DNA of 42,001 nt from Actinomadura sp. BRA 177 (GTDB lineage: Bacteria; Actinomycetota; Actinomycetes; Streptosporangiales; Streptosporangiaceae). A program made the position numbers and the translations under genes. Under the pieces are notes generated by a model that worked only from the letters and a program-made list of their open reading frames with translations, did no database searches and was not told the origin of the DNA. The stretch covers positions 1 through 42,001 of the forward strand of contig NZ_JABXFD010000620.1 of the NCBI RefSeq assembly GCF_013372625.1. The letters run 5' to 3'. Shown in pieces: positions 28,701 through 40,120 of the stretch. Within the stretch, counting starts at the first letter, position 1; the number at the start of each line of letters is the position of its first letter.

Positions 28701-31700
28701 GTCGGTGTTGAGGACGGGTTCTTCGACCTTGGCGGCGACTCGCTCACCGCGACCCGGCTGGTCAGCAAGGTCCGGTCCGCGCTGGGCGCCGAGCTGCCCG
28801 TCCGGGCGCTGTTCGAGGCGCCGACCGTCGCCGGCCTCGCCGAGCGGCTGGCGGACGCGGCGGGCGACGTGCGTCCCGCGCTGGTGCGGGCCGAGCGTCC
28901 CGACGTCGTGCCGCTGTCGTACGCGCAGCAGCGGCTCTGGTTCCTCAACCGGTTCGAGGGCGCGTCGGCGACGTTCAACATGCCGGTCGCGCTGCGGCTC
29001 AACGGTGTGCTCGACCTGGACGCGCTGCGTGAGGCGCTCGCCGACGTGGTGGCGCGGCACGAGTCCCTCCGCACGATCTTCCCGGACGGGTCCGGTACGG
29101 CCCGGCAGCTCGTCCTCGAACCGGCCGCCGCGCGGCCCCGGCTCGACATCACCGAGACCGGCGAGGCCGGCCTGCCGATGGCCCTGGCCGCCGAGGTCGG
29201 ACGCGGTTTCGACCTGTCGGTGGAGCCGCCGCTGCGCGCCCGGCTGTTCGGGTTGGGCGATGACACGCACGTGCTGATGCTCGTCCTGCACCACATCGCG
29301 GCGGACGGCTGGTCGATGGCGCCGCTCGCCCGCGACGTGCTGCTTGCCTATACGGCCCGTGCGGAAGGGCGTGCGCCGCAGTGGGCGCCGCTGCCCGTCC
29401 AGTACGCGGACTACACGCTCTGGCAGCGCGAACTGTTCGGTTCCGAGGACGACCCCGAGAGCCTGGTCTCGCAGCAGATCGCCTATTGGCGGGACGCTCT
29501 GGCCGGGCTGCCCGAGGAGTTGCAGCTTCCGGCCGACCGGCCGCGCCCGGCGGAGTCGTCCTACCGGGGCGGAACGCACGCGTTCGAACTCGACGCCGAC
29601 CTGCACGCCGGGCTCCTCGCCCTCGCGCGGGAGAACGGCGCGAGCCTGTTCATGGTCATGCAGGCCGCCTACGCCGCGCTACTCAGTCGTCTTGGCGCGG
29701 GCACGGACGTGCCGATCGGCTCGCCCATCGCCGGCCGCACCGACGAGGCCCTAGATGATCTCGTCGGCATGTTCGTGAACATGCTCGTCCTGCGCACCGA
29801 CACGTCCGGGGAGCCCTCGTTCCGCCAGCTGATATCGCGTGTCAAGGAACACGACCTCGCCGCCTACGCGCATCAGGATCTTCCGTTCGAGCGGCTCGTC
29901 GAGGTGCTCAACCCGGCGCGGTCGATGGCTCGGCACCCGCTGTTCCAGGTCGTCCTGTCGTTCCAGAACAACCCGGAAGCCCGGCTTGAACTGGACGGGC
30001 TCACCGGCGGCGCCGAACCTTTGACGGCGGGGACCGCCAAGTACGACCTGTCCCTCTACCTGGAGGAACGGCACGGCGACGATGGCGCGCCCGGTGGCAT
30101 CGAGGCCGGTCTCGAATACGCCCTCGACCTCTTCGACGCCGACACCGCCGTGAGCATCGCGGACCGCTTCGAGCGCCTCGTCCGCGAACTGGTCGCCGAC
30201 CCCGACGCTCCCATCACCACCGCCGAGATCCTCGACCGGAGCGAGCGCCGCACGCTGCTACGCCGCTGGGCCGGCGGCAAGGGCGGCGACGTCGAGCGGA
30301 CGACGATCCCCGCGCTGTTCGAGGCACAGGCGGCGGCCCGTCCGGACGCGCCGGCCGTCACGTTCGAAGGCGTCTCGTGGACGTATGTCGAGGTCAACGC
30401 CAAGGCCAACCGCCTCGCGCACCGACTCATCGGGCAGGGCGTCGGGCCGGAGCAGTTCGTGGCGCTGGCGCTGCCGCGCTCGGCCGATCTGGTCGTGGCG
30501 ATCTTGGCCGTGCTCAAGGCGGGCGCGGCCTACGTCCCGATCGACCCGGACTACCCGGAAGACCGCATCGCTTACATGGTCGAGGACGCTCGCCCCGTCC
30601 TCACCCTTCGTCCGGAAGACCTCGACGTCACCGGCCAGCCCGACACCAACCCCGGCGTTGCCATCGACCCGAACAACCCCGCGTACGTCATCTACACGTC
30701 GGGTTCGACGGGTCGTCCCAAGGGCGTGGTGATTCCGCACCAGAACGTGGTGCGGCTGCTGCGCTCCACCGAGGAATGGTTCGATTTCGGCCCGGACGAC
30801 GTGTGGACGCTGTTCCACTCCTACGCGTTCGACTTCTCCGTCTGGGAGCTGTGGGGTCCGCTCCTCTACGGCGGCCGTCTCGTCGTCGTCCCGTACCTGA
30901 CGTCCCGCACGCCCGAAGACTTCCTCAAGCTTCTGGAAGCCGAGAAGGTCACCGTCCTCAACCAGACCCCGTCGGCCTTCTACCAGCTGATGGCCGCCGA
31001 CAGGGACAACCCCGGCACCGACCTCGCCCTGCGCTACATCGTGTTCGGCGGTGAGGCCCTCGACCTGGGACGACTCGAAGACTGGTACTCCCGGCACCCC
31101 GAGGACGCGCCGACCCTCGTCAACATGTACGGGATCACCGAGACGACCGTCCACGTCTCGTACATCGCGCTCGACCGCGTCCACGCCGCCACCGCGCCCG
31201 GCAGCATCATCGGCGTCGGCATCCCCGACCTGCGCGTCTACGTCCTCGACGGACGCCTCCAGCCCGTCCCGCCGGGTGTCGTCGGCGAGATGTACGTCGC
31301 GGGCGCCGGCCTGGCGCGCGGCTACCTGAACCGGTCCGGCCTGTCCGCCGAACGGTTCGTCGCCGACCCGCACGGCAAGCCCGGCACCCGCATGTACCGG
31401 ACCGGTGACCTCGGCCGCTGGCGCCGCGACGGCACCCTCGAATACCTGGGACGCGCCGACCAGCAGGTGCAGCTGCGCGGGTTCCGGATCGAGCTGGGCG
31501 AGATCCAGGCCGTCCTGACCAGGCACGACGCCGTCAGGGACGCAGCCGTGATCGTCCGCGACGACCGTCTCATCGCCTACGTCGCCGCCGACGGCATCGA
31601 CACCGCCGACCTGCGCCGGTTCGCCGGACGCTCGCTGCCCGACTACATGATCCCCGCCGCCGTCGTCGAGCTGGACGCCCTCCCGCTGACGTCCAACGGC

Positions 31701-33497
31701 AAACTCGACCGCATGGCCCTGCCCGCGCCCGACTTCGCCGCGAAGGTGTCGTCGCGCGCACCGCGTACCCCGCAGGAGGAGACCCTAGCGGGCCTGTTCG
31801 CCGAGGTCCTCGGCCTGGAACGCGTCGGAATCGACGACGGGTTCTTCGATCTCGGCGGCGACTCGATCATCGCGATCCAGCTGGTGTCCCGCGCCCGCCA
31901 GTCCGGCCTGGTCATCACGCCCCGCGAGGTGTTCCAGCACCAGACCGTCGAGGAACTGGCCGCGGCCGCGAAGCCGGTCGGCGAGGGCGAGCGGGTCGAG
32001 GCGGAGGCGCCCGGCGCGGGCATCGGCCGCGTCCCCGCGACGCCGATCATGCGCTGGTTCCAGGAGCTGAACGGCCCCGTCGACGGCTACAGCCAGCGGA
32101 TGCTCCTCCAGGTCCCGCCGGACATCGGCCTCGACGCGCTGACCGGGGCACTCCAGGCCGTCCTCGACCACCACGACATGCTCCGCCTCCGCATCCACAG
32201 CGGGGAGTTCGAGGTCGCCGAGCCGGGCACGGTCGACGCCGCGCCGCTCGTCCGTCGCGTGGACGTCGCGGACCTCGGCACCGAGTCCCTCCGCGCCGTC
32301 CTCGCCGAGGAGGGCGAAGCCGCGCGGCGCCGCCTCGACCCGGCCGCCGGGACGATGGCGCAGCTCGTCTGGTTCGACGCCGGGCCCGACGCCTCCGGGC
32401 GCCTCCTCCTCACCCTCCACCACCTCGTCGTGGACGGCGTGTCCTGGCGGATCATCCTCCCCGACCTGGTCTCCGCGTGGGCCGGGGGAGACCTCGACCC
32501 CGTCCCGACCTCGTTCCGCCGCTGGGCGCAGCGCCTCACCGCCGAGGCGTCCGACCCGGCCCGCACCGCCGAGCTGCCGCTCTGGGAGGACGTCCTCGCC
32601 ACCCCCGACCCCGTCCTCGGCGCCCGGCCGCTCGACCCGGCCGCCGACACGTTCGGGACGGCCCGGCACCTCACGCTCGACCTGCCCGCCGACGTGACCG
32701 AGCCGCTCCTCACCGAGGTCCCGGCCGCGTTCCACGGGCGGGTCAACGACGTGCTGCTCACCGGCCTCGCCCTCGCCGTCGCCGAATGGCGGCGCGAACG
32801 CGGGACGTCCGACGAGACCGCCGTCCTCATCGACCTCGAAGGGCACGGCCGCGAGGAGATCGTCCCCGGCGTCGACCTGTCCCGCACCGCCGGCTGGTTC
32901 ACCTCCATCTACCCGGTCCGCCTGGACGCGGGCTGCGTCGAGCCCGCCGACGTCCGCGAGGGCGGGCAGGCCATGGGCACCGCGCTCAAGCGGGTCAAGG
33001 AGCAGCTCCGCGAAATCCCCGACAACGGCATCGGGTACGGGCTGCTCCGCCACCTCAACCCGGCGGCCGGCACGAGCCTCGCCGCCGCCCACCCGCAGAT
33101 CGCGTTCAACTACCTCGGCCGCTCCACCGCGCCCGAGGCCACCGACTGGGGACCGGCCGACCAGGCCGACAGCGACGCCCTCGGCACCGGCCAGGACGCC
33201 GCGCTCGGCCTCGTCCACGCCATCGAGGTCAACGCGCACACTCGCGACCTACCGGGCGGCCCCGAGCTGTCCGCGACGTGGACGTGGGCCGGGGACCTGT
33301 TCGACGCCGCCGCCATCGAGGACCTCGCCGGACGCTGGTACACGGCGCTCCGCGGCCTCGTCGCGCACGTCGTGGACGGCACCGCCGACGGACCCGTCGG
33401 CGGGTTCACCCCGTCCGACCTGTCCCTCGTGGACGTCAGCCAGGACGAGATCGACGAGCTCGCCGCCGAGCTCGACGGTGAATGGGAGCTGGATTGA
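25749..33497 (+). CDS. Two-module NRPS: C-A-T / C-A-T-E
   Basis: This 2582-residue protein has an N-terminal docking segment followed by a C domain of the type that accepts a D-residue donor ([20 protein letters not shown] at 137), as expected after the upstream epimerase. Then come A5 (loop about 607, A10 Lys945), T5 Ser998, an L-type C domain (HHIAADG at 1181), A6 (loop about 1649, A10 Lys1985), T6 Ser2039 and an epimerase (HHLVVDG at 2224). A6 reads DFWNVGMVH, threonine, made D by E. A5 reads about DTMNLGFID and I cannot assign it. GTG 25749 overlaps the previous stop (GTGA) and has GGAGG 8 bases before it, so the two NRPSs are translationally coupled. The last residues (about [15 protein letters not shown]) look like a donor docking tail for the next protein. 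Confidence 0.93.
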   Translation: MNRGDLEDILPLSPLQQGFFFHALFDAGDGDVYTAQFVLDLEGPLDVAALRTAAETLLRRHANLRAAFWHEDLSRPVQVIPRTVELPWEEVTASGAEADAVVVRERARGFDMTAPPLLRFVLVHMGPERFRLVFTNHHILLDGWSTPILATELFLLYMQGGHDTGMPRVTPYKNYLAWLAQQDRAAAEEAWRRALDGVDEPSLVAPEAAARAPEPPKRTITELDEKTTRRLTRAARRHGITLSTVLQGAWGLVLGRLLGTNDVVFGATVSGRPPELPGIEQMIGLFINTLPIRVRYRLDESLASLLERLQEEQTELLAHHHLGLTDIQRAAGHGGALFDTMTVLENYPFDPSTMDGSLNGVRIAGVDSYDATHFPLSFVAAPGDKLSLRLHYRPDVYEHDVVEALLARIRRFLEAFATDSDRLIGAVDLVDDAERALLGGWNATTADVPTGTLPTLFETQAARTPSDVALVCGDTSLTYADLNERANRLAHELIARGIGPEDRVAVVLPRTPAIVVTILGVLKAGAAYVPIDPEYPSDRISYMLADARPSLTITVEAQSDGTVPHDGAVLVVAADGSADVGGRPGHDPSDDERVRALRRDNAAYVIYTSGSTGRPKGVAVPHVGVLNYFEAHRDAFIDPAIEAVGGRRMRFAHLASFSFDTSWMGLLWMMYGHELHLIDDDTRRDVEAYTEYVARAQIDLVNTTPSHFASLREAGLLDGDGRHLPTQLLLGGEAISESLWAELRAIPGLTTRNFYGPTESTIDTMNQVVARSERPSVGGPYRNTRSYVLDAALQPVPVGVAGELYLAGVQLARGYLDRPGLTAERFVADPFGAPGDRMYRTGDLARWLPDGTIEYLGRADDQVKIRGFRVEPGEIENVLAGCEGVAQAAVVVREDRPGDKRLAAYLVGPDVDVAAVRRYAAERLPDYMVPAFTVLDALPLTVNGKLDRAALPAPDTGAAASRAPRTPQEEILCGLFAEILGVPRVGVEDGFFDLGGDSLTATRLVSKVRSALGAELPVRALFEAPTVAGLAERLADAAGDVRPALVRAERPDVVPLSYAQQRLWFLNRFEGASATFNMPVALRLNGVLDLDALREALADVVARHESLRTIFPDGSGTARQLVLEPAAARPRLDITETGEAGLPMALAAEVGRGFDLSVEPPLRARLFGLGDDTHVLMLVLHHIAADGWSMAPLARDVLLAYTARAEGRAPQWAPLPVQYADYTLWQRELFGSEDDPESLVSQQIAYWRDALAGLPEELQLPADRPRPAESSYRGGTHAFELDADLHAGLLALARENGASLFMVMQAAYAALLSRLGAGTDVPIGSPIAGRTDEALDDLVGMFVNMLVLRTDTSGEPSFRQLISRVKEHDLAAYAHQDLPFERLVEVLNPARSMARHPLFQVVLSFQNNPEARLELDGLTGGAEPLTAGTAKYDLSLYLEERHGDDGAPGGIEAGLEYALDLFDADTAVSIADRFERLVRELVADPDAPITTAEILDRSERRTLLRRWAGGKGGDVERTTIPALFEAQAAARPDAPAVTFEGVSWTYVEVNAKANRLAHRLIGQGVGPEQFVALALPRSADLVVAILAVLKAGAAYVPIDPDYPEDRIAYMVEDARPVLTLRPEDLDVTGQPDTNPGVAIDPNNPAYVIYTSGSTGRPKGVVIPHQNVVRLLRSTEEWFDFGPDDVWTLFHSYAFDFSVWELWGPLLYGGRLVVVPYLTSRTPEDFLKLLEAEKVTVLNQTPSAFYQLMAADRDNPGTDLALRYIVFGGEALDLGRLEDWYSRHPEDAPTLVNMYGITETTVHVSYIALDRVHAATAPGSIIGVGIPDLRVYVLDGRLQPVPPGVVGEMYVAGAGLARGYLNRSGLSAERFVADPHGKPGTRMYRTGDLGRWRRDGTLEYLGRADQQVQLRGFRIELGEIQAVLTRHDAVRDAAVIVRDDRLIAYVAADGIDTADLRRFAGRSLPDYMIPAAVVELDALPLTSNGKLDRMALPAPDFAAKVSSRAPRTPQEETLAGLFAEVLGLERVGIDDGFFDLGGDSIIAIQLVSRARQSGLVITPREVFQHQTVEELAAAAKPVGEGERVEAEAPGAGIGRVPATPIMRWFQELNGPVDGYSQRMLLQVPPDIGLDALTGALQAVLDHHDMLRLRIHSGEFEVAEPGTVDAAPLVRRVDVADLGTESLRAVLAEEGEAARRRLDPAAGTMAQLVWFDAGPDASGRLLLTLHHLVVDGVSWRIILPDLVSAWAGGDLDPVPTSFRRWAQRLTAEASDPARTAELPLWEDVLATPDPVLGARPLDPAADTFGTARHLTLDLPADVTEPLLTEVPAAFHGRVNDVLLTGLALAVAEWRRERGTSDETAVLIDLEGHGREEIVPGVDLSRTAGWFTSIYPVRLDAGCVEPADVREGGQAMGTALKRVKEQLREIPDNGIGYGLLRHLNPAAGTSLAAAHPQIAFNYLGRSTAPEATDWGPADQADSDALGTGQDAALGLVHAIEVNAHTRDLPGGPELSATWTWAGDLFDAAAIEDLAGRWYTALRGLVAHVVDGTADGPVGGFTPSDLSLVDVSQDEIDELAAELDGEWELD
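30687..31024 (+). repeat. Near-identical A-domain segment, module 6 copy
   Basis: This is the partner of 23005-23342. Identical runs are 30687-30754, 30777-30836 and 30951-31024. The similarity continues at lower level through the carrier and epimerase domains and the preceding C domain, so whole C-A-T-E modules 4 and 6 share a recent ancestor. Confidence 0.85.
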
Positions 33498-36400
33498 GCA
33501 AGTCGCAGCTTGAGGACATCCTCCCGCTGTCCCCGTTGCAGCAGGGGCTCTTCTTCCACGCCCTCTACGACTCGGGCCACGACGTCTATACGGCGCAGAT
33601 CGTGTTCGACCTGCGCGGTCCCCTCGACGTGGACGCGCTCAAGGCCGCCGCCACCACCCTCCTGCGCCGGCACGCGAACCTGCGCGCCGGGTTCCGGCAG
33701 CGCAAGGAGGGCTCGCCGGTCCAGGTCGTCCACCGGACGGTCCGGCTTCCGTGGCAGGACGAGGACCTCACCGCCCTGCCCGAAACCGAGCGCGAGGCCA
33801 AGGCGCGCGAACTCGCCGACGCCGAACGCGCCCGGCCGTTCGACATGACGAAACCGCCGCTGCTGCGCTACATGCTCATCAAGCTGGCGGACGACCTGCA
33901 CCGCATGGTGTTCACCAACCACCACATCCTCCTGGACGGGTGGTCCACGCCCGTCCTGCAGACCGAACTGTTCGCGCTGTACCTCGCCAAGGGCGACGAC
34001 ACCGGGATGCCGCGCGTCGCCCCCTACAAGAACTATCTGGCGTGGCTCGCCGCCCAGGACCGTCCCGCCGCCGAGGACGCCTGGCGGCGCTCCCTCGACG
34101 GCGTCCACGAACCCACTCTCGTCGCCCCTGGTGCACCTGAGCCTGGCGCCGATACACCTGGACGCGTCCGGACGACCCTCACCGAAGAACTCACCACCGC
34201 GCTCAGCGCGCGCGCCCGAGCCCAGGGCGTCACCCTCAACACCGTCCTGCAACTCGCCTGGGGCACGCTGCTCAGCCGCCTCACCGGCGCCACCGACGTC
34301 GTGTTCGGCGCCGCCGTCTCCGGCCGCCCACCCGAACTGCCCGGCGTCGAGCAGATGATCGGGCTGTTCATCAACACGCTGCCGATCCGCGTCCGCGTCC
34401 GCCCTGCCGACACCGTCGCCGAAGCCCTCACCCGGCTCCAGGACGAGCAGGCCGCGCTGATGCCGCACCACCACCTCGGCCTGTCCGACATCCAGCGCCT
34501 CACCGGCACCGGGACGCTGTTCGACACGATGACCGTCCTGGAGAACTACCCGTTCGACCCGGACGCCGCCGGGACCGCCCTCGGCGGCCTCACCCTCCAC
34601 GACGTCGACGGCTACGACGCCTCCCACTACCCGCTGACGTTCGCCGCCGTCCCCGGCCGCGGCCTGTCCCTCCGCATCGACCACCGCCCCGACCTCTACA
34701 CCGAGCCCGACGCGCAACGCCTGATGCGCCGCTTCACCCGCATCCTCGAAGCAATCGCCCACCGCCCCGACCTCCCTCTCGCCCGCATCACCGTCCTGGA
34801 CGACGCCGAACGCACCCAGGTCCTCGGCGACTGGCAAGGCCCCACCACAGACCGCCGCCCCGACACCCTCACCGCCCGCTTCGCCGCACAACTAGCCAAA
34901 ACCCCCACCGCCACCGCCGTCCGCGCGGCGGGGGAGTCGGTCACGTACGCGGAATTGGACGCGAGGGCGAATCGACTGGCGCATCGGCTTGTCGGGCTCG
35001 GGGTTGGGCGGGATGTTCCCGTTGCGGTGCTGCTTGAAAGATCTGCCGACATTGTCGTGGTTTCGCTGGCAATTCTTAAGGCGGGCGGAGCCTATGCGCC
35101 AATTCATCACAGTTACCCGGCCGAGCGAATGGCTTGGGCGGTCGCCGAAGTCGACGCGCCCGTTCTCGTCGTCAATTCGGCGATGCGGGAGCGTGTGGCC
35201 GGTCTTGATACGTCTGCGCAGATCCTTGTCGTGGACGACGATCCGGAGACGGACGCGCAGCCCGCGACCGACCCCGGTGTCCCGTGCCATCCTGAGCAGC
35301 TTGCCTGCGTGCTGTTCACCTCCGGGTCGACCGGCGTGCCCAAGGGCGTCATGCTGCGGCACCGGGACGCGCTCGACCTCGCCACCGACGGCAGGCTCAG
35401 GGGAGGGGCGCACGATCGGGTCCTCGTGCACTCGCCGCACGCGTTCGACGCGTCCATCTACGAGGTCTGGACACCGCTGCTGCACGGCGGCACCGCCGTC
35501 GTCGCGCCGCCTGGCCACCTGAACGGCGAGGCGCTCCAAGAGATCATCGCCGCCGGGGACCTCACCGGCCTGTTCCTCACCACCACGCTGTTCAACCTGG
35601 TCGCCGACGAGCGGCCGCACGCGTTCGCGCGGCTCCGCGAGGTGCTCACCGGCGGGGAGGCCGGGTCGCCGAGCGCGATCCGCAAGGTCCTCGCCGCGTG
35701 CCCGGAGACCGAGGTCGGCAACGTGTACGGGCCGACCGAGGCGACCACGTACACCACGATCGCAGGGCAGCGTGCGCCGCTCGACGACCCGTCCGAGACG
35801 TCCACCGTGCTGGGCCGGCCCATCGACGACATGCGCGTCTACGTGCTGGACCAGGGGCTCCGGCCCGTCCCACCTGGCGTGGTCGGCGAGGCGTACATCG
35901 CGGGCGCCGGGCTCGGCCGCGGCTACCTGCGGCGTGCCTCGCTCACCGCCGAGCGCTACGTCGCCGACCCGTTCGGGGCGCCCGGCGACCGCATGTACCG
36001 GACGGGCGACCTCGTCCGGTGGCGGACGGACGGCACCCTCGACTACGTCGACCGCGTTGACTTCCAGGTCAAGGTCCGCGGGTTCCGGATCGAACTCGGC
36101 GAGATCGAGGCCGCGATCGCCGCGCACCCGGCCGTGCAGAACGTCGCCGTCGTCGCCCGCGAGGACGCCCCCGGCGTCAAGAGCATCGTCGCCTACGTGA
36201 TCGCACCCTCGATCGACGGCCTCCGCGAGTTCGTCAAGGACCGGCTGCCCGAGTACATGGTGCCCGCCGCGTTCGTCCGGCTCGACACGTTCCCGGTCGG
36301 CCCGAACGGCAAGCTCGACCGCCGCGCCCTGCCCGCCCCCGACTACGGCGAGGCCGCCGCCGGACGCGACCCGAGCACGCCCGAGGAGGAGCAGCTCTGC

Positions 36401-37387
36401 GGGATCGTCGCGGACGTCCTCGGCCTCGACCGCGTCGGCGCCGACGTCAGCTTCTTCGACCTCGGCGGCGACAGCATCGCCGCGCTGAAGCTCGTCACCC
36501 GTGCCCGGCAGGCGGGCGTCGAGCTGACGCCTCGCGACGTGTTCACGCACCAGACCGTTGAAGCGCTGACCCGCGTCGGCGAGCCTGAAGACCGGCTCGG
36601 GTTCGAGGTGCTGCTGCCGATCCGCACCCAGGGCACCCGGCCGCCGGTGTTCTTCGTCCACCCGGCCGGCGGCCTGTCCTGGGGCTACCTTCAGTTCCAG
36701 CGGCACCTCGGCCCCGACCAGCCGATCTACGGGCTGCAGGCGCGTGCGTTCACGCAATCCGAGCTGCCCGGTTCGGTGGCGGAGATGGCCGAGGACTACC
36801 TGGAGCAGATCCGGGCCGTCCAGCCGTCCGGCCCCTACCACCTTGCCGGATGGTCGCTCGGCGGGCTCGTCGCCTATGAGATGGCCGTCCGGCTCCAGGC
36901 CTCCGGTGAGCGCGTCGGGCTGCTCGCGCTCATCGACGCCTACCACGGCCAGGACCTCGAATCGGAGCGGCGCGAGGTCCTGCCCGAGCTGCTGGAGGCC
37001 ATCGGCATCGACGCGAAGATGGTCGCCGCCGACGGCAACCCCGACCTGGCGCAGATCATGGCGGTGCTCGCCGACCGCGACGACGCCCTCGCCACCCTCG
37101 GCGAGGACGACCTCGTCAACGTGTACCGCAACTACGAGAACGGGCTCCGCCAGGCCGAGGAGTACCGGCCCGGACGGTTCCGCGGTGACATCGTGTTCTT
37201 CACCGCGCTCCAGGGCCGCACCGAAGGGTCGCCCACCGGACGGTCCAACTGGGGCCCGCTCGTCGAGGGCGAGATCGAGGACTACCCCCTCGACGTCGAC
37301 CACCACCTGCTCATGGAGCCGGGCCCGGCCGCCGAGATGGGCGCCGTGCTGGCCGCTAGATTGGACAAACTGCGCAGCAGTCACTGA
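33494..37387 (+). CDS. Terminal NRPS module: C-A-T-TE
   Basis: This 1297-residue protein has a C domain of the D-donor-accepting type ([13 protein letters not shown] near residue 7, HHILLDG at 143), A7 (loop [12 protein letters not shown] near 608, A10 Lys940), T7 Ser994 (GGDS) and a type I thioesterase from about 1045. The TE has nucleophile Ser1121 in GWSLGG, an Asp in LIDAYHG and a His in DVDHHLLM near 1270. The TE releases the peptide by hydrolysis or cyclisation; Thr hydroxyls or the Dap amine are possible nucleophiles. A7 reads about DAYFLGVTY, perhaps an aliphatic residue (weak). I prefer TTG 33494, which overlaps the previous stop (TTGA), has GGGAG upstream and gives the same N-terminal length as the preceding NRPS; ATG 33482 is an alternative. 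A7's N-terminal part has unusually low G+C. Confidence 0.92.
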   Translation: MSKSQLEDILPLSPLQQGLFFHALYDSGHDVYTAQIVFDLRGPLDVDALKAAATTLLRRHANLRAGFRQRKEGSPVQVVHRTVRLPWQDEDLTALPETEREAKARELADAERARPFDMTKPPLLRYMLIKLADDLHRMVFTNHHILLDGWSTPVLQTELFALYLAKGDDTGMPRVAPYKNYLAWLAAQDRPAAEDAWRRSLDGVHEPTLVAPGAPEPGADTPGRVRTTLTEELTTALSARARAQGVTLNTVLQLAWGTLLSRLTGATDVVFGAAVSGRPPELPGVEQMIGLFINTLPIRVRVRPADTVAEALTRLQDEQAALMPHHHLGLSDIQRLTGTGTLFDTMTVLENYPFDPDAAGTALGGLTLHDVDGYDASHYPLTFAAVPGRGLSLRIDHRPDLYTEPDAQRLMRRFTRILEAIAHRPDLPLARITVLDDAERTQVLGDWQGPTTDRRPDTLTARFAAQLAKTPTATAVRAAGESVTYAELDARANRLAHRLVGLGVGRDVPVAVLLERSADIVVVSLAILKAGGAYAPIHHSYPAERMAWAVAEVDAPVLVVNSAMRERVAGLDTSAQILVVDDDPETDAQPATDPGVPCHPEQLACVLFTSGSTGVPKGVMLRHRDALDLATDGRLRGGAHDRVLVHSPHAFDASIYEVWTPLLHGGTAVVAPPGHLNGEALQEIIAAGDLTGLFLTTTLFNLVADERPHAFARLREVLTGGEAGSPSAIRKVLAACPETEVGNVYGPTEATTYTTIAGQRAPLDDPSETSTVLGRPIDDMRVYVLDQGLRPVPPGVVGEAYIAGAGLGRGYLRRASLTAERYVADPFGAPGDRMYRTGDLVRWRTDGTLDYVDRVDFQVKVRGFRIELGEIEAAIAAHPAVQNVAVVAREDAPGVKSIVAYVIAPSIDGLREFVKDRLPEYMVPAAFVRLDTFPVGPNGKLDRRALPAPDYGEAAAGRDPSTPEEEQLCGIVADVLGLDRVGADVSFFDLGGDSIAALKLVTRARQAGVELTPRDVFTHQTVEALTRVGEPEDRLGFEVLLPIRTQGTRPPVFFVHPAGGLSWGYLQFQRHLGPDQPIYGLQARAFTQSELPGSVAEMAEDYLEQIRAVQPSGPYHLAGWSLGGLVAYEMAVRLQASGERVGLLALIDAYHGQDLESERREVLPELLEAIGIDAKMVAADGNPDLAQIMAVLADRDDALATLGEDDLVNVYRNYENGLRQAEEYRPGRFRGDIVFFTALQGRTEGSPTGRSNWGPLVEGEIEDYPLDVDHHLLMEPGPAAEMGAVLAARLDKLRSSH

Positions 37388-37398
37388 AAGGGATACAG

Positions 37399-37608
37399 AT
37401 GAGCAACCCGTTCGAGGACCCCGACGGCACGTACGCCGTCCTCGTCAACGGCGAGGGCCAGCACTCGCTGTGGCCGTCGTTCGCCGAGGTCCCCGCCGGC
37501 TGGACGGTGGCCAAGGACGAGGACACCCGGCAGGCGTGCCTGGACTACATCAACGAGAACTGGACCGACATGCGACCGAAGAGCCTCATCGAGGCCATGG
37601 GTGGCTGA
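37399..37608 (+). CDS. mbtH: MbtH-like NRPS chaperone
   Basis: This 69-residue protein has the family hallmarks: [10 protein letters not shown] at the start, SLWPSF, three conserved tryptophans, and [12 protein letters not shown] near the end. MbtH-like proteins bind the A domains of NRPSs and are needed for their folding or activity. It begins 11 bp after the last NRPS gene with AGGG at a proper distance from ATG 37399, so it is in the same operon. It could also stabilise the free-standing A core, since the MbtH contact surface lies on the large A subdomain. Confidence 0.96.
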   Translation: MSNPFEDPDGTYAVLVNGEGQHSLWPSFAEVPAGWTVAKDEDTRQACLDYINENWTDMRPKSLIEAMGG

Positions 37609-38227
37609 TCTCGAAATCCCCTCGGTCACCGAGTGGGAGATGGAGATGCTGGACGCGGCCGACCTGCGTCCGGCGCCGTTGCCCGGCGTCGAGATGACGT
37701 TCACGCTGGCCGCGCTGCCGTCCGCCGACGTCAACCGCGCCCTGTACGCGACGGTCGGCTCCCGCGTCTGCTGGACGGACCGCTTCCCGTGGACGTACGC
37801 GCAGTGGCGGTCCTGGGTGGAGCGTCCCGAACTGTCCACGTGGATCGCCATGGCCGAGGGCACCATCGCCGGCTTCTTCGAGGTCGAGGCGCAGCCCGGC
37901 GGGGACACCGAGATCCACCTGGTCGGGCTCACCCCCGCGTTCGTCGGCCGCGGCTACGGCGGCTACCTCGTCGAGCAGTGCACCCGCCGCGCCTGGCAGC
38001 GCGGCGAGCTGTGGGCCCTGGACGCCGGCCCCGCCTCGCGCGTGTGGCTGCGCACCAGCAGCCTCGACCACCCGAACGCGATCGCCAACTACCGGCGCCG
38101 CGGCTTTAAGGTGGCGGCGGAGACCACCGCGCCGAAGCTCGTCCCGGACCCGAGGGTCGCGCCCTGGCCGCTGCCCCAGGACCCGCGCCGGGCCTCCCGC
38201 CGGTACGAGGAGGAGTTGATCACGTGA
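37601..38227 (+). CDS. GNAT-family N-acyltransferase of the peptide cluster
   Basis: This protein of about 208 residues has a GNAT core: [17 protein letters not shown], then [19 protein letters not shown] carrying the acetyl-CoA loop G-R-G-Y-G-G, and later [13 protein letters not shown], the usual final motif. GTG 37601 has GAGG 6 bases upstream and overlaps the end of mbtH by 8 bp, so it belongs to the operon. It might acetylate an amino group of the peptide (for instance the side chain of Dap or the N terminus), or protect the producer by modifying the product. The sequence does not decide. It has no similarity I can see to hydroxyornithine formyl- or acetyltransferases beyond the fold. Confidence 0.8.
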   Translation: MADLEIPSVTEWEMEMLDAADLRPAPLPGVEMTFTLAALPSADVNRALYATVGSRVCWTDRFPWTYAQWRSWVERPELSTWIAMAEGTIAGFFEVEAQPGGDTEIHLVGLTPAFVGRGYGGYLVEQCTRRAWQRGELWALDAGPASRVWLRTSSLDHPNAIANYRRRGFKVAAETTAPKLVPDPRVAPWPLPQDPRRASRRYEEELIT

Positions 38228-38964
38228 CCTGGTTCCGCTGCGCCGAGACGCGCCCCTGGGCGTCGATGCGGCTGTTCTGCCTGCCGCACGCGGGCGGGTC
38301 GGCGGTGTTCTACCGGCCGTGGGCCAAGGAGATCAGCCCGGCCGTCGAGGTGCACACCGTCCAGTACCCGGGCCGCGCCGACCGGATGGCGGACGCCTTC
38401 GTCACCGACGCCCACCAGCCCGCCCGCCTCATCGCCGGGGCGATGGCGCCGCTGATGGACCGGCCCGCCGCGCTGTTCGGGCACAGCATGGGCGCGGTCC
38501 TCGCCTACGAGGTGGCGCGGCTGCTGCAGGAGCGGGGCGCCGCCCCCGCGCACGTGTTCGCCTCCGGGACCCGGCCGCCGCACGACCGCGGCGACGAGCG
38601 CCGCGTCTCCGACCTGGACGACGACGGCGTGGTCGAGGAGATCGTCAAGATGGGCGGCAGCGACGCCGAGGCGCTGCAGGAGCCGGAGCTGCGCGAGCTG
38701 GTGCTGCCGTACATCCGCAACGACTTCACGCTGATCGAGGACTACGCGCACCGGGACGGGACGCGGCTGGCCGTCCCGCTCACCGCCATCATCGGGGACT
38801 CCGACCCGCACGTGTCGCCGGAGCAGGCGCGCGGCTGGGCGCAGGCCACCGACGGGCGCTTCGCGCTGAAGGTGCTGCCGGGCGGCCACTTCTACCTGAC
38901 CGACCAGCAGCCCGCGGTCATCGCCGAGATCCACCGCACCCTGGAGGTCCCCGCCGCCGGCTGA
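38224..38964 (+). CDS. Type II (editing) thioesterase
   Basis: This 246-residue alpha/beta hydrolase is of the NRPS/PKS type II thioesterase family: LFCLPHAGGSA near the start, YPGRADR near 48-54, nucleophile Ser88 in GHSMG, Asp194 in GDSDPHV and His222 in GGHFYL. Such enzymes remove wrong or stalled acyl groups from carrier domains. GTG 38224 overlaps the GNAT stop by 4 bp (GTGA), making it the last gene of the NRPS operon. A strong hairpin follows at 38989. Confidence 0.95.
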   Translation: MTWFRCAETRPWASMRLFCLPHAGGSAVFYRPWAKEISPAVEVHTVQYPGRADRMADAFVTDAHQPARLIAGAMAPLMDRPAALFGHSMGAVLAYEVARLLQERGAAPAHVFASGTRPPHDRGDERRVSDLDDDGVVEEIVKMGGSDAEALQEPELRELVLPYIRNDFTLIEDYAHRDGTRLAVPLTAIIGDSDPHVSPEQARGWAQATDGRFALKVLPGGHFYLTDQQPAVIAEIHRTLEVPAAG

Positions 38965-38988
38965 GCCCCGGGCCGGCTCGGACACGGC

Positions 38989-39029
38989 GGCGGGCCGCCC
39001 CCACGGAGTCCGGGTGGGGACGGCCCGCC
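38989..39029. terminator. Terminator hairpin between convergent genes
   Basis: A 16-bp stem with one mismatch (38989-39004 with 39014-39029, arms beginning GGCGGGCCG and ending CGGCCCGCC) encloses a 9-base loop. There is no U tract, as is usual for actinomycete terminators. It lies 24 bp after the thioesterase stop and 35 bp beyond the end of the convergent protease gene, so it may act in both directions. Confidence 0.75.
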
Positions 39030-39064
39030 TCTCACGGTGCCGTCTTCTCAGTCGAGCCGCGAGA

Positions 39065-40120
39065 TCAGTAGACGCTCAGCCCGTAGCGGGAGAGCGGCTC
39101 GGTGACGGGCTGGAAGAACGTCGTCCCGCCCGACGAGCAGTTGCCGCTGCCGCCCGAGGTCAGCCCGAGCGCGGTGGACCCGGCGAACAGGGAGCCGCCG
39201 CTGTCGCCCGGCTCGGCGCAGACGGTGGTGCGGATGAGGCCGCTGACGCTGCCCTCGGCATAGTTCACCCGCTGGTTCAGCGCGGTGACGCGGCCGTTGT
39301 GCAGGCCGGTGGTGCTGCCGCTGCGGTACACGGTCTGCCCGACCGCCGCGTTCCCGGCGCTGGTGATGTCGCGGGTGCCGGAGTAGAGGCTGACGCTGCC
39401 CTGGGTGTCGCTGGGCGTCGAGGTGTACTGCACGACCCCGTAGTCGTTGCCGGGGAAGCTGCTGGCCACGGTGCGGCCGAGCGTCCGGCCAGAGCTGTCC
39501 GTCCAGGTCGAGCCGATGTTGGTGCAGTGCCCGGCGGTCACGAAGTAGTACGTGCTGCCGGACCGGACGTTGAAGCCCAGCGAGCAGCGCGCGCCGCCCG
39601 TGTAGATGGCCTCGCCGCCGCGGGTGAGCTTCTGGAACTTCCCGGCGACCCGCTCGGTGCGGACGGCCGCGCCCTGCTCGGCGACCGCGGCCCGCACCTT
39701 CTTGAGCTTGGCGCCCGTGACCGTGCTGTCCATGGTCAGCAGCACCTGGTTGGTGGCCGCGTCCACGGCCCAGGCGGTGCCGGGGACGGTCGCGTCGCGT
39801 TCGAGCGCCTTGGTGACCTTCTTCAGGTCGGCGCCGCTGCGCGCGACGGTCTTCGGCACGGCGCCCGCGGCGCGGACGGCCTGCGCGGCCTGCGCGCTGG
39901 TGACGGTGACGACGAGTTTGCCGCCCTTCAGGTAGGAGCCGGCGGTCTGGGAGCCGAGCTGGTGGGCGAGCGAGCTTGCCAGCGTGCCGGGTGCGGCCGG
40001 AGCGGCGGGAGCTGCCGGGGCCGCGGACGCGGCGGGAGCGGTGGCGAGGGTGGCGGCCACCAGGCCTGCCGCGGCCGTGGTGACGGCGGCGGCGCCGACG
40101 CGCCTGTGACGGTTCTGCAC
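39065..40120 (-). CDS. Secreted S1-family serine protease, streptogrisin type, with pro-region
   Basis: The 351-residue precursor has a signal peptide of about 35-40 residues (RHRR, a hydrophobic Ala-rich core, then APAASA), a pro-region to about residue 160 and a mature protease beginning near GGEAIYTGG. The catalytic triad is His198 (TAGHC), Asp226 (NDYGVV) and Ser307 (GDSGGS), and the cysteines ([25 protein letters not shown]) match the family's disulfide pairs. The pro-region acts as a folding chaperone in this family. GTG 40120 is chosen because GGAGG lies 5 bases upstream and it starts right before the basic signal-peptide end; the frame extends further upstream without a signal. It is a general extracellular protease and probably not part of the peptide cluster. 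Confidence 0.93.
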   Translation of the reverse strand: MQNRHRRVGAAAVTTAAAGLVAATLATAPAASAAPAAPAAPAAPGTLASSLAHQLGSQTAGSYLKGGKLVVTVTSAQAAQAVRAAGAVPKTVARSGADLKKVTKALERDATVPGTAWAVDAATNQVLLTMDSTVTGAKLKKVRAAVAEQGAAVRTERVAGKFQKLTRGGEAIYTGGARCSLGFNVRSGSTYYFVTAGHCTNIGSTWTDSSGRTLGRTVASSFPGNDYGVVQYTSTPSDTQGSVSLYSGTRDITSAGNAAVGQTVYRSGSTTGLHNGRVTALNQRVNYAEGSVSGLIRTTVCAEPGDSGGSLFAGSTALGLTSGGSGNCSSGGTTFFQPVTEPLSRYGLSVY

